Assembly (NCBI GenBank): GCA_963726615.1
Contig: CAVSCX010000006.1
Span: forward strand, 1-64,000
Reading direction: 5' to 3'
DNA: 64,000 nucleotides
DNA from: CAWDZK01 sp963726615
GTDB taxonomy: Bacteria > Actinomycetota > Actinomycetes > JACCUZ01
In this document: positions 8,998-23,083 of the stretch, piece by piece
Layout of the letters: every line of letters begins with the position of its first letter
Position numbering within the stretch: the first letter of the stretch is position 1
Made by a program: the position numbers and the translations under genes
Notes under the pieces: generated by a model
Seen by the model: the letters and a program-made list of their open reading frames with translations, nothing else
The model's database searches: none
Told to the model about the DNA's origin: nothing

Positions 8998-9551
8998 GGC
9001 GCGACCTCCAGGCAGCGAGCGAGCGCGGCCAGGCCGCGGCTGGCGTGCCGCTTGACCGAGCCGCGCGACACCTCGAGCGTGCCGGCGATCTCCGCCTCGC
9101 TCTGGTCGAGGTAGTAGCGCAGAACCAGCACCTGCCGCTGCCGTACCGGCAGGTGGGTGATGGCCTGCCAGAGGCGGTCCGCCTGATCGTGCTGGACGGC
9201 GTCCTGCTCGGCCGACGGCAGTCCTTCGGGACGTGGCGTCAAGCGGAGCAGCGAGGAGGTGACCCGCCGCCCGTGGCGGAGCTGGTCGCGACCGCCGTTG
9301 ACGACTGCGCGGTTCAGGTACGCGACCGCTGCCTGCGGGTCGCGCAGTGTCCGCCACCTGCGGTACAGGCCCATGAACGCCTCCTGCACCACGTCCTCAG
9401 CGGTCTCCCGGTCATCGACGAGCAGAGAGGCGAGCCCGACCAGGCGGCGGTGGTGGACGAGGAACAGGCCCGCGACCGCGTCGCTGCGCTCGACCGGCTG
9501 CGGTTGGTCCGCCGGCTCGGTCTCGCGCACCCGACCCACTCCGTTCACCAC
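8994..9551 (-). CDS. SigE-family ECF RNA polymerase sigma factor
   Basis: A 185-residue extracytoplasmic-function sigma factor. Region 2 is seen in LFLVHHRRLVGLA and VVQEAFMGLYRRW; region 4 in LPVRQRQVLVLRYYLD and the helix-turn-helix VSRGSVKRHASRGLAAL. This is the actinobacterial SigE-family layout (RDxxF/Y-type sigma70). The GTG at 9551 has no strong ribosome site. A downstream GTG at 9530 has GGAG eight bases before it and would give 178 residues, so the start is uncertain. The stop overlaps the ATG of the membrane protein. The inducing signal is unknown. Confidence 0.88.
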   Translation of the reverse strand: MVNGVGRVRETEPADQPQPVERSDAVAGLFLVHHRRLVGLASLLVDDRETAEDVVQEAFMGLYRRWRTLRDPQAAVAYLNRAVVNGGRDQLRHGRRVTSSLLRLTPRPEGLPSAEQDAVQHDQADRLWQAITHLPVRQRQVLVLRYYLDQSEAEIAGTLEVSRGSVKRHASRGLAALARCLEVAP

Positions 9552-9836
9552 GGATCAGACGACTCAGCGTCGCGCCGGTTGACAGCGGCATCAAGGTCCG
9601 TGGACCGGGCTGGGCCGGTCCGTGCGCTCCGCGACCTCCTCACACCAGGCCCGGGCGGCACCGGCCGGCATCCGGCGAAAGATTGCAGACGGTGGTGTAA
9701 AGGTCCGCGTCAGGTGGTACGTCCCCGACGGCGACGGCTCCCGTGCCCCCCTTGCCAGGTGTCCCCCTCCCGCCCCGGCAGTAGGGGACGAGCCGTGGAG
9801 CCGTCGCCGATCTCGTGCGGTGCGCGCCATCGGGCC

Positions 9837-10103
9837 TCAGGCAGGAGGCGCCAGCGGGTTCGTCCCGCCCTGCGTGAGCTGGGCTGCCCGCGACTCGCTC
9901 GGCATCAGGATCCACAGCGCCGGGTAGACGAGCAGCTGGCTGCCGGGTACGACGAGCAGCAGCAGCACGAACAGGAACCGGGACGGCCACGGCTCGATGC
10001 CGATCCGCCGGCCGAGGCCGGCGGCCACGCCGCCCAGCACCTTGTCGTTGCGGGCGCGGACCAGCCCGTGCTGGGCGAAGGTGCGGTGAAGGTTGTCCAT
10101 CAT
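9837..10103 (-). CDS. PspC-domain membrane protein
   Basis: An 88-residue protein dominated by a PspC domain: VRARNDKVLGGVAAGLGRR followed by one hydrophobic hairpin ending in LLVYPALWILMP. PspC proteins belong to envelope-stress systems, and many actinobacteria carry short solitary versions. The ATG at 10103 fits the domain start; upstream in-frame codons are Arg/Pro-rich and unlikely to be coding. It diverges from rocD. No pspA or toastrack partner is nearby. Confidence 0.82.
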   Translation of the reverse strand: MMDNLHRTFAQHGLVRARNDKVLGGVAAGLGRRIGIEPWPSRFLFVLLLLVVPGSQLLVYPALWILMPSESRAAQLTQGGTNPLAPPA

Positions 10104-10131
10104 GTTCGATCCTGAGTCCTGTCGCAGTCGC

Positions 10132-10153
10132 CGTGCCGCCGGTCGGCGGCACG
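10132..10153. repeat. perfect 9-bp hairpin in the pspC-rocD divergent region
   Basis: CGTGCCGCC and GGCGGCACG flank a four-base GGTC loop. It lies about 30 bases upstream of the PspC ATG and 240 upstream of rocD. It could be an operator or part of a leader, and may affect either promoter. No consensus promoter could be assigned with confidence. Confidence 0.35.
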
Positions 10154-10391
10154 CGTGTACCTGGGTACGGGATCCACGATGGACCCCGGGCCACCCCGTG
10201 TGCATCGGGGACCGACCCTGGTCGGACCCCGGCTTCGCCGCGGGACCGACTCAGGGGCGGCGACCAGCACGTGGGCGCCTCGGGTGCTGTCCCGATGGTC
10301 CGACCGCGGGCCGGGCAGTCGGTGTGTCGTTATCGAGTCCGACACGACCGCCTACCGGCGAGGAGGCGCCCAGCACAGGAGAATGCCCGGC

Positions 10392-11605
10392 ATGGCGAAA
10401 CCCCTGACCAGCGCGCAGCACATCGACCTCACCGAGCGGTACGCGGCGCACAACTACCACCCGCTCCCGGTCGTGCTCAGCCACGGCGACGGGGCATGGG
10501 TCACCGACGTCGAGGGCGAGCGCTACCTCGACTGTCTTGCCGGCTACTCCGCGCTGAACTTCGGCCACCAGAACCCGCGGCTGGTAGCCCGGGCCCAGGA
10601 ACAGCTGCATCGGCTGACCCTCACCAGCCGGGCCTTCTACAACGACCAGCTCGGCATCTTCGCGGAGGCTCTGGCGCGCCTGGTGGGCAAGGACATGATC
10701 CTGCCGATGAACTCGGGAGCCGAGGCAGTCGAGACCGCCCTGAAGGTGGCCCGCAAGTGGGGCGTCCGGGTCAAGGGCGTGTCGGCCGACCGGGGGCGCA
10801 TCATCGTCATGGACGGCAACTTCCACGGCCGGACGACGACCATCGTCGGCTTCAGCAGTGACGACGATGCCCGCCGTGACTACGGCCCGTTCACGCCGGG
10901 CTTCGACCCGGTGCCCTTCGGCAAGGCGGTCGCCGTCGGCGACGCACTCACCGAGGACACCGTGGCCGTGCTCCTCGAGCCGATCCAGGGAGAGGGCGGG
11001 GTCCTCATCCCGCCGCCGGGCTTCCTCCGACAGGTGCGCGAGATCTGCGACCGGAACGGCATCCTGCTCATCGCCGACGAGATCCAGTCCGGGCTCGCGC
11101 GCACCGGACGCACCCTCGCCGTCGCGCACGAGGACGTGCAGCCCGACATCGTGATCCTGGGGAAGGCCCTCGGCGGGGGGATCCTCCCGGTGTCCGCCAT
11201 CGCAGCTGACTCCTCCGTCCTGGGCGTGATCACGCCCGGCACCCACGGCTCGACTTTCGGTGGCAACCCGCTTGCCGCCGCAGTGGGGCACGAGGTGTGC
11301 CTCATGCTCGAGACCGGCGAGTTCCAGGCGCGCGCCTCGGAGCTGGGGGGCCGGTTGGAGGCCGGCCTGCTCGGTCTCGGCTCCGACGCGATCCGCGAGG
11401 TGCGCTGCCGCGGCCTGTGGGCAGGGATCGACCTCGACCCCGCGGTGATGACCGGACGTCAGCTCTGCGACGGCCTCCTCGCACATCACGTGCTGGCCAA
11501 GGACACTCATGGCTCGACGATCCGGCTCGCCCCGCCGTTGGTCTGCTCCGCCGACGACATCGACCTGCTCGTCGAGGCGATCGGCACTGTGCTTGCAAGC
11601 AGTCC

Positions 11606-11618
<13 letters not shown>
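10392..11618 (+). CDS. rocD: ornithine aminotransferase
   Basis: A 408-residue class III PLP aminotransferase that converts ornithine and 2-oxoglutarate to glutamate semialdehyde and glutamate, linking arginine catabolism to proline. Signatures: substrate region LTSRAFYNDQ, NSGAEAVETALKVARKWG, the conserved IVMDGNFHGRT, the cofactor Asp in LIADEIQSGLARTG, and the PLP lysine in ILGKALGGG. ATG 10392 was preferred over ATG 10383 because the AGGAG at 10377-10381 is correctly spaced only for the downstream codon. It stands alone, without rocF or putA beside it. Its 3' end overlaps the convergent carboxylase gene by 13 bases. Confidence 0.92.
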
Positions 11619-17119
<5,501 letters not shown>

Positions 17120-17271
17120 GTACGACGCCTCCAGTCGGCCGGCGGACATCTCACCCTAGAGGCGCCATGCCGTGCTCTACCGCTGACCGGGCCGCCTGGT
17201 TGAGGACGCGGCCCGACCGAGGCCGCTCCCCAGGTCGCACCGGCGGCAGGCCCCCACGGGAGGATGGGCCC

Positions 17272-17751
17272 ATGGACGTGAACGAGATCCTGCTGCCCGG
17301 CGTCGGCGTGCGGTACGAGCTGGACACCGCGGCCGGGGTGCGCGTCGGGGTCGTGTCGTACCGCGACGGCCGGTTCGAGCTGGTCCGCTACCAGGCTGAC
17401 GACCCCGACTCCTCCTCCTCCTTGCTCGTCCTGACCTCCGAGGAGGCGGACACGGTGGCCGAGCTCATGGGCGCCCCCAGGCTCACCGAGCGGTTCGCCG
17501 ACCTCACCCGCGAGATCCCCGGGCTGGCGTCGGCGACGGTGGACATCCCGAGCGGCTCCGAGTTCGACGGCAGCCCGCTGGGCGACACCCGGGCACGCAC
17601 CAGGACTGGTGCTTCGGTGGTTGCCATCGTCCGCGGCGCGGACGTGATCGCCTCCCCGACGCCGCAGCAGGTCCTCCGCGGCGGAGACGCCCTGGTCGTC
17701 GTCGGGACGGACGCCGGTATCCACGGCGTCCGGACCATCGTCGGCGGCTGA
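17272..17751 (+). CDS. TrkA-C/KhtT-like regulatory subunit of cation/proton antiporter
   Basis: A 159-residue soluble protein. The N-terminal half is a small beta-rich KhtT-like domain (VGVRYELDTAAGVRVGVV). The C-terminal half is a TrkA-C (RCK_C) domain with the typical GASVVAIVRG, PTPQQVLRGGDALVVVGT and a short tail. It should gate the adjacent antiporter in response to a ligand or pH. ATG 17272 has GGGAGGA seven bases upstream. The antiporter GTG lies four bases after its stop, so they form a two-gene operon like khtTU. Confidence 0.87.
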   Translation: MDVNEILLPGVGVRYELDTAAGVRVGVVSYRDGRFELVRYQADDPDSSSSLLVLTSEEADTVAELMGAPRLTERFADLTREIPGLASATVDIPSGSEFDGSPLGDTRARTRTGASVVAIVRGADVIASPTPQQVLRGGDALVVVGTDAGIHGVRTIVGG

Positions 17752-17755
17752 CGGC

Positions 17756-18913
17756 GTGGACGAGGTCGGCCGCTTCCTCGTCGAGCTTGGTCTGCTCCTC
17801 GTCCTGCTGGGGGTGCTGGGGACCCTGGCCCGCATGATCGGGCTGTCGCCCGTGCCGTTGTTCCTGCTCGGCGGGCTCGTACTGGGCCGAGGCGGGCTGG
17901 CGGAGGTCGAGGCCACGGCCCCCTTCGTGGAGTCCACCGCCGAGATCGGGGTGCTGCTCCTGCTGCTGCTGCTCGGGCTGGAGTTCTCGGCCGCCGAGTT
18001 CACCTCGTCCCTGCGACGCCACGCACCCAGCGGCCTGGTCGACCTCGCCCTCAATGCCACGCCTGGGTACCTGGCCGGGCTGCTGCTCGGGTACTCCTGG
18101 CCGGCGTGCACCGCCCTGGCGGGGATCACCTGGATCTCCTCGTCGGGGATCGTGGCGCGGCTGCTCCGAGACCTGGGTCGTATCGGCAACCGGGAGACGC
18201 CGGCGGTGTTGTCGGTGCTCGTGCTCGAGGACCTGGCCATGGCGCTGTACCTGCCGGTGCTCTCGGTGCTGCTGGCGGGCGGCACGGCGACCCGAGCGGT
18301 GGTGGGCGCGGCGGTGGCGGTCGGCGTGGTCCTGGTGGTGCTCCTCGCCGGGCACCGCTTCGGCGACCGCCTCGGAAGCGTCCTCCGGCACGAGGACGAC
18401 GAGCAGGTGCTGCTGCGGGTGCTGGGGCTCACGCTGCTGGTCGCGGGGCTCACCCACTGGGTCGGCGCGTCCGCAGCGGTGGGTGCCTTCCTCGTCGGCC
18501 TCGCCATCCCGGGCGAGACGGCGCGCCGGGCCCGCCAGGTGCTGTCACCCCTGCGGGACCTGTTCGCGGCGCTGTTCTTCCTGTCGTTCGGCCTTCAGGT
18601 GGCCCCGGCCGAGGTCGCGCCCGTGCTCCCCGCGGCCCTGGCGCTGGCCGTGGTCACCACCGGGTCCAAGGTGCTGACGGGCAGGTACGCCGCGCGTCGC
18701 GACGGAGTGGGTTCCCGCGGGCAGCTCCGCGCCGGCGCCGCCCTGGTCGCGCGGGGTGAGTTCTCGGTGGTCATCGCGGGGCTGGCCGTGCTTGCGGGCT
18801 ACGAGCAGATCGGGCCGCTCGCCAGCGCCTACGTGCTGCTCCTCGCCGTCGCGGGCCCGGTCCTTGCGCGCTTCGCGGGCACCGTCCCGGCAGACCGGTC
18901 CCGTGCCGGGTAG
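17756..18913 (+). CDS. CPA2-family cation/proton antiporter (KefB/KhtU-like)
   Basis: A 385-residue membrane protein with about 11-12 hydrophobic helices, including the family core EIGVLLLLLLLGLEFS and a late FFLSFGLQVAP segment. With its TrkA-C partner it should export K+ (or Na+) in exchange for protons. The GTG start sits four bases after the regulator stop. The C-terminus ends in PADRSRAG with no cytoplasmic TrkA-N domain, consistent with a separate regulator. Immediately after its TAG the same frame continues into a ferredoxin-reductase remnant, suggesting an old deletion joined the two. Confidence 0.88.
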   Translation: MDEVGRFLVELGLLLVLLGVLGTLARMIGLSPVPLFLLGGLVLGRGGLAEVEATAPFVESTAEIGVLLLLLLLGLEFSAAEFTSSLRRHAPSGLVDLALNATPGYLAGLLLGYSWPACTALAGITWISSSGIVARLLRDLGRIGNRETPAVLSVLVLEDLAMALYLPVLSVLLAGGTATRAVVGAAVAVGVVLVVLLAGHRFGDRLGSVLRHEDDEQVLLRVLGLTLLVAGLTHWVGASAAVGAFLVGLAIPGETARRARQVLSPLRDLFAALFFLSFGLQVAPAEVAPVLPAALALAVVTTGSKVLTGRYAARRDGVGSRGQLRAGAALVARGEFSVVIAGLAVLAGYEQIGPLASAYVLLLAVAGPVLARFAGTVPADRSRAG

Positions 18914-19480
18914 GGCGCCGGCTGGATCGGCTTGGAGGCCGCCGCCGCTGCGCGCGCCGCCGGCTGGACGTCACCGTCCTCCAGCAGGCCGAGCTGCCCC
19001 TGCGCATCCTCGGTCACGACGTCGCCAGGGTGTTCGTGGACCTGCACCGAGACCACGCGGTGGACCTGCGCTGCTCGGTACAGTCACGGCGATCCCCGGC
19101 CACGGCGGGCGCGTCTCCGGTCACCCTCGACGACGGGAGCCACCTGGACGCGGACCTCGTCCTGGTGGGCGTTCGGGCCACCCCCACTGTCCAGCTCGCC
19201 CGAGGACGCCGGACCCGAGACGAGCAACGGGGTGGTCGACCTCGGGATGGAGTTCACCGGACTACGTCGAGCCTCACGGCTACGACCAGACGGTGTTCCG
19301 CGGCGACATCGCGGGGTCGCGAGTTCGTGGCCTCTTTGGCTGGCCGGGGGCAGTGCGGACGGGCATGAACGTCAACACCTTGGCGTGACCGACGCCCTCG
19401 AGGGCCTCGTCCGCTCCGGCCGGGCCGTTCGACCACCGGCGTCTCGGAGCCCCGGACATCCCGCTGCACGAGGTCGGAGA
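18914..19480 (+). pseudogene. decayed ferredoxin/rhodocoxin-reductase-type FAD oxidoreductase
   Basis: Pieces of a BphA4-like NAD(P)H:ferredoxin reductase appear in order but in different frames. The NAD-binding motif GAGWIGLEAAAAARAAG starts exactly after the antiporter stop. LDVTVLQQAELPLRILG and FVDLHRDHAVDL follow in a second frame to LVLVGVRATP. EDAGPETSNGVVDLGMEFTG in a third frame skips about 90 residues of the usual sequence. Then come HGYDQTVFRGDIAGSR, GMNVN, GVTDALEGLVRSGR and FDHRRLGAPDIPLHEV. The N-terminal FAD domain is missing. With 5' truncation, an internal deletion and several shifts, this is true decay rather than a single base error. Confidence 0.8.
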
Positions 19481-19522
19481 GCACCACCCCGGGTCGTGCA
19501 TCGTCACCGCGGGTGCCGCGTC

Positions 19523-19885
19523 CTACCCGACGCCGGCGAAGGCGCGGACCTCGATAGGCGCCTTGATGGCGTCGGTGACCTTGGCCGCCCAGCCCAGCGC
19601 GGCCTCGAGGTCCGCGGTCTCGATGATGTAGAACCCGCCGAGGTGCTCCTTCGTCTCGGCGAACGGGCCGTCGGTGGTCGTGACCTGCCCCTTGGTCGTC
19701 CGTACGACGGCGGCCGCCATCGGCTCGGACAGCCGACCGGAGAACCTGAGCGTGTCGGTCGCCCTCATCTCCTGCTCCAGGGCGCCGACCTTGTCGTGGG
19801 AGTGCTTCTTCTCCTCGTCGGTCATTGCCCGGTGCGGCTCGCCCTCTTCCTCGACCATGTGGACGGACAGCAGGTAGTGCGTCAT
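19523..19885 (-). CDS. YCII/DGPF-domain protein
   Basis: A 120-residue protein with the YCII-related fold: MTHYLLSVH at the start, then the hallmark VTTTDGPFAETKEHLGGFYIIE and a helix with DLEAALGWAAKV. The DGPF family is often linked to ECF sigma factors in actinobacteria, but none is adjacent here. The biochemical role is unknown. ATG 19885 has an AGGAG-type site and matches the family start; upstream in-frame sequence is not family-like. It is convergent with the pseudogene remnant. Confidence 0.85.
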   Translation of the reverse strand: MTHYLLSVHMVEEEGEPHRAMTDEEKKHSHDKVGALEQEMRATDTLRFSGRLSEPMAAAVVRTTKGQVTTTDGPFAETKEHLGGFYIIETADLEAALGWAAKVTDAIKAPIEVRAFAGVG

Positions 19886-20045
19886 ATGCGGCTCCTCTCG
19901 CCGATCCCGGTGCTTCTGGTGCCTCACTACGTCGACGAGTGAGTCTCGCCCGGATCGACCAGTCTCACCGGGAATGGTGCTCGGGTGCGCCAACGCCGGC
20001 TCAGCGACCCGATCAGCGCACCCGACCGCGTCAGTCGTCGAGTGG

Positions 20046-20375
20046 TCAGTGGAGCTTGACCACCGTCAGCAGGACGCACGAGTCCTCGACGGCCGCGAGC
20101 GAGTGCCGTTCGCCCGGCACCACGAGGAGGTCGCCGACCGTGCCCTCCCATGACGTGGCGCCCGACGTCAGCCGGACGTGCCCGTGCAGCACCTGGAGGG
20201 TCGCCTCACCGGGGCTCTCGTGCTCGTCCAGCCCCCGGCCCGCGCTGAGGGCGATGACTGTCTGCCGGAGCGTGTTGTCGTGACCGCCGAACACGGTGTG
20301 CGCGCTGCGGCCGCTGGAGGCGGTGCTGGCCAGGTCGAGCTGGTCATGCGCGAGCGAGGTCAAGGACGTCACCAT
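20046..20375 (-). CDS. small single-domain cupin, last gene of the nar operon
   Basis: A 109-residue cupin with the two metal-site motifs in recognisable form: GRGLDEHESPGEATLQVLHG and GDLLVVPGERHSL. It may bind a small molecule or metal; no catalytic class can be assigned. Its ATG at 20375, preceded by AGGAG, lies 32 bases inside the 3' end of moeA, so translation is coupled and it belongs to the nitrate reductase operon. A role in sensing or in cofactor/metal handling for nitrate respiration is only an inference from position. Confidence 0.8.
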   Translation of the reverse strand: MVTSLTSLAHDQLDLASTASSGRSAHTVFGGHDNTLRQTVIALSAGRGLDEHESPGEATLQVLHGHVRLTSGATSWEGTVGDLLVVPGERHSLAAVEDSCVLLTVVKLH

Positions 20376-21654
20376 CGGTTCTCCTGTTCTCGGGGCCCGG
20401 CGCGGAGGTCTGGGGGCTGCCGTGGTCCGGGCCGGGGGACCAGGGCAGCGGGAGGTACCGGACGCAGTCACCGGCGGTCGCACCGGCGGGAGGCACGACC
20501 GCCAGCCCGGTCGCCAGTGCCAGGCCACGGAGCATGGCAGGGCCGCACGACGGCAGCACGGCCGCCGTTCCGTCTTCGCACGACACCGGCAGCAGCCGGT
20601 GCCCGTCACCCGGCCGGCCAGGCTCGTCGGAGCCCAGCCGCACCCGGCTCTCCCACGCCGCCGGTCGCCCGCCGAGAGCGGCGAGGAGCGGTTGCACCAG
20701 CGTGACCAGCGCCGCGCAGGCGGCGAACGGGTTGCCCGGCAGACCCACCAGCCAACGACCTCGGGGGAGTCGGCAGAGCAGCATGGGGTGGCCGGGCTTC
20801 ACGGCGACTCCGTCGACGACGACCCGGCCACCCACTCTCCGGACCGCGTGCCGGACGTGGTCCCGAGGGCCGACGCTGGTCCCGCCGGTGGTGACCACGA
20901 CCCGCGCGTCGGTCGACCGCAGCGCACGCTCGAGTGCGTCGAGGTCGTCCGGCAGATGCCGGGCCGCCTCAGCCGGCACCCCGAAGCCGTGCAGCCACCC
21001 GGGCAGCTGCGGACCGAGCGCGTCCCGGACCTGTCCATCGCCTGGCAGCCCCGAGTCGAGCAGCTCGTCGCCGAGCACCAGCAGCTGCACGGTCGGGGCC
21101 GGTACGACGGCGAGCGCGTCGTGCCCGGTCGCGGCGGCCAGTCCGAGCACCGGCGGCGTCACGACGGTGCCGGCGGGCAGCAGGACGTCACCGCGACTGG
21201 CTTCCTCCCCGCGGAGACGGATGTGCGAGGTCGCCGGGCCGCCCGCGGACCACGCCGCGCCCGGGCACACGCCGGCGGCGCCGACAACCGACTCCTCCAC
21301 CGGCAGCACGTGCGAGACGCCCGCCGGGACGGCGGCACCTGTGGCGATGCGCACGCACTCACCGGGACCGACGTGCCCGTGGTGCAGCCCTCCGGCGGGC
21401 AGGTCAGCGACGATCCGCCAGGGCGGCGGCCCAGCCACGCCCCAGCCGTCCATCGCCGAGCTGTCGGCCGCCGGCAAGGGGCTGCGCGCGACCATGTCGT
21501 CGGCCAGCACGCACTGCATCGCCTCGGCCAGGGGAACGAGGACCGCGGGCAGCGGATCGGCTGCTGCCGCCAGGCTGCGGGCGGCCGACCACGGCATCCC
21601 GCCGTGCCGCCTGTCGCTGGGGAGCAGCGCCGTCCAGTCCGCCCTGCTCGTCAT
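20344..21654 (-). CDS. moeA: molybdopterin molybdenumtransferase
   Basis: MoeA inserts molybdate into adenylated molybdopterin to make the molybdenum cofactor. The 436-residue protein shows the early SAMDGWGV motif, IATGAAVPAG, the MogA-like LVLGDEL segment, TTGGTSVGPRDHV, and the late VGLPGNPFAA. The ATG overlaps the narI stop (ATGA), so it is made together with the Mo-enzyme NarG that would need the cofactor. No other Moco genes are in the window. The domain order and length are normal. Confidence 0.92.
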   Translation of the reverse strand: MTSRADWTALLPSDRRHGGMPWSAARSLAAAADPLPAVLVPLAEAMQCVLADDMVARSPLPAADSSAMDGWGVAGPPPWRIVADLPAGGLHHGHVGPGECVRIATGAAVPAGVSHVLPVEESVVGAAGVCPGAAWSAGGPATSHIRLRGEEASRGDVLLPAGTVVTPPVLGLAAATGHDALAVVPAPTVQLLVLGDELLDSGLPGDGQVRDALGPQLPGWLHGFGVPAEAARHLPDDLDALERALRSTDARVVVTTGGTSVGPRDHVRHAVRRVGGRVVVDGVAVKPGHPMLLCRLPRGRWLVGLPGNPFAACAALVTLVQPLLAALGGRPAAWESRVRLGSDEPGRPGDGHRLLPVSCEDGTAAVLPSCGPAMLRGLALATGLAVVPPAGATAGDCVRYLPLPWSPGPDHGSPQTSAPGPENRRTDGDVLDLARA

Positions 21655-22406
21655 GACCCGACCCGCTCCCAGCCCCGCCGCGGCTTGCGGCTGCCGAGCG
21701 CGTCGTCCCGCGAGCGGTACACGATGTACGGCCGGGTGAGGTAGCCCAGCGGCGCACTGAAGACGTGCACCAGCCTGGTGAACGGCCACAGGGCGAACAA
21801 CGAGAAGGCGGCGAGGGCGTGCAGCCTGAAGCCGATCGGTGCGGCCGCCATGAGCTCGGGCCGGGGGTCGAGTCGGAAGATCCCGCGGAACCACACCGAG
21901 ACGCCCTCTCGGTAGTCGTAGTCACCGACCACGTTGGCCACCACGGTGTTGGCGAGGCCCAGGACGATGACGGTGCCCAGCACCGCGTACATCGCCTTGT
22001 CCATGCGGGTGGTGGCCGAGAAGACCGGGCCGACGGTGCGGCGGCGGTAGATCAGGATGGCCATCCCGACGACGGTGCCGACACCGGCGACCGAGCCGAT
22101 GCCCACGGCGGACGCGTGGTACATCCCCTCGGACACCCCGACCGCCTCTGTCCAGGACTTCGGCACGCCCAGCCCCATGACGTGGCCCATCAGCACGAAC
22201 AGCAGGCCGAAGTGGAACAGCGGGCTGCCGAGCCGGAGCAGTCGGTGCTCGTGCAGCTGCGACGACCGGGTCGTCCAGCCGAACTTGTCGTAGCGGTACC
22301 GCCACCAGTGGCCCACGACGAAGACGGCCAGGCAGACGTAGGGGAACGCGACCCAGAGCAGTGTGTCGACGGCCCCCGTGTCCGTCGCGACCTCGGCGCC
22401 CCTCAT
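21651..22406 (-). CDS. narI: respiratory nitrate reductase gamma subunit (cytochrome b)
   Basis: A 251-residue membrane subunit that oxidises menaquinol and passes electrons through two b hemes to NarH. Five hydrophobic helices are visible, the first in LLWVAFPYVCLAVFVVGHWW. Histidines placed as heme ligands include those in LFHFGLLFVLMGHVMG and RLHALAAFSLFALWPFTRLVHVFS. The ATG overlaps the narJ stop. Unlike narG and narH it is fully intact. Confidence 0.93.
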   Translation of the reverse strand: MRGAEVATDTGAVDTLLWVAFPYVCLAVFVVGHWWRYRYDKFGWTTRSSQLHEHRLLRLGSPLFHFGLLFVLMGHVMGLGVPKSWTEAVGVSEGMYHASAVGIGSVAGVGTVVGMAILIYRRRTVGPVFSATTRMDKAMYAVLGTVIVLGLANTVVANVVGDYDYREGVSVWFRGIFRLDPRPELMAAAPIGFRLHALAAFSLFALWPFTRLVHVFSAPLGYLTRPYIVYRSRDDALGSRKPRRGWERVGS

Positions 22407-23083
22407 CGGCGCACTCCGCCGGTCAGGTCGGGGCGTCGGACGGTGGGGTAGGGCAGCGCGACCGGCATCTGGTCCGGTGGAGCGAACGGCGCCAGCCCGA
22501 CGTCCTCGGTCGGTGGGCCCTGGGCCGCGAGGCGGTGCACCGCGGACCGCTCGTCGCCGGCCAGCGGGGGCAGCGTCGCGGTGACGGCGCGCAGGACGTC
22601 CGCGTACGGCGACTCCGCATCCACCAGCGCGAGGCGCAGCAGCTCGATCCCGGCGCGGTGGTCGAGGAGCAGCCGTCTTCCGAGGACCGGATCGGTCGCG
22701 GCGAACTCCAGCACTACCGCGAGGTGGTCCGGCAGCTCGTCGGGCGCCAGCTCGAGACCGGCCTGCCGATAGGCGGTCTTGAGCTCGAGCAGGGCCATCC
22801 CGCGCTTGCGGGTGTCGCCGTGCGCGTAGTAGGTCAGGTACAGGCAGCACCGGCGCTGGTGGTCGAAGGTCTCGACGAAGTGCGACGCCAGCTCCAGGAC
22901 CGGCGTGGCGGCGGCGCGGTCGAGGAACCGGCGCAGCGGCGTGGCGAGGCTCCCGGGAAGTCGCTCGACCTCGGCGCCCAGAAGCGGCAGCTGCTCCACG
23001 AGCTGCCCGTCCGGGTAGCCGAGCAGGACCGAGGACACCTGCCAGGCCCGGGCGTCGGCAGGGCCTCCACGGTCGCGGCTCAT
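22403..23083 (-). CDS. narJ: nitrate reductase assembly chaperone
   Basis: A 226-residue TorD/NarJ-type chaperone that holds apo-NarG for cofactor loading. It contains SSVLLGYPDGQLVEQLP near the start, the family motif YVETFDH-like HFVETFDHQRRCCLYLTYY, and GDTRKRGMALLELK. Its ATG overlaps the narH stop, and its own stop overlaps the narI ATG. The frame is intact. The C-terminal Pro-rich tail is longer than in E. coli NarJ. Confidence 0.92.
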   Translation of the reverse strand: MSRDRGGPADARAWQVSSVLLGYPDGQLVEQLPLLGAEVERLPGSLATPLRRFLDRAAATPVLELASHFVETFDHQRRCCLYLTYYAHGDTRKRGMALLELKTAYRQAGLELAPDELPDHLAVVLEFAATDPVLGRRLLLDHRAGIELLRLALVDAESPYADVLRAVTATLPPLAGDERSAVHRLAAQGPPTEDVGLAPFAPPDQMPVALPYPTVRRPDLTGGVRR

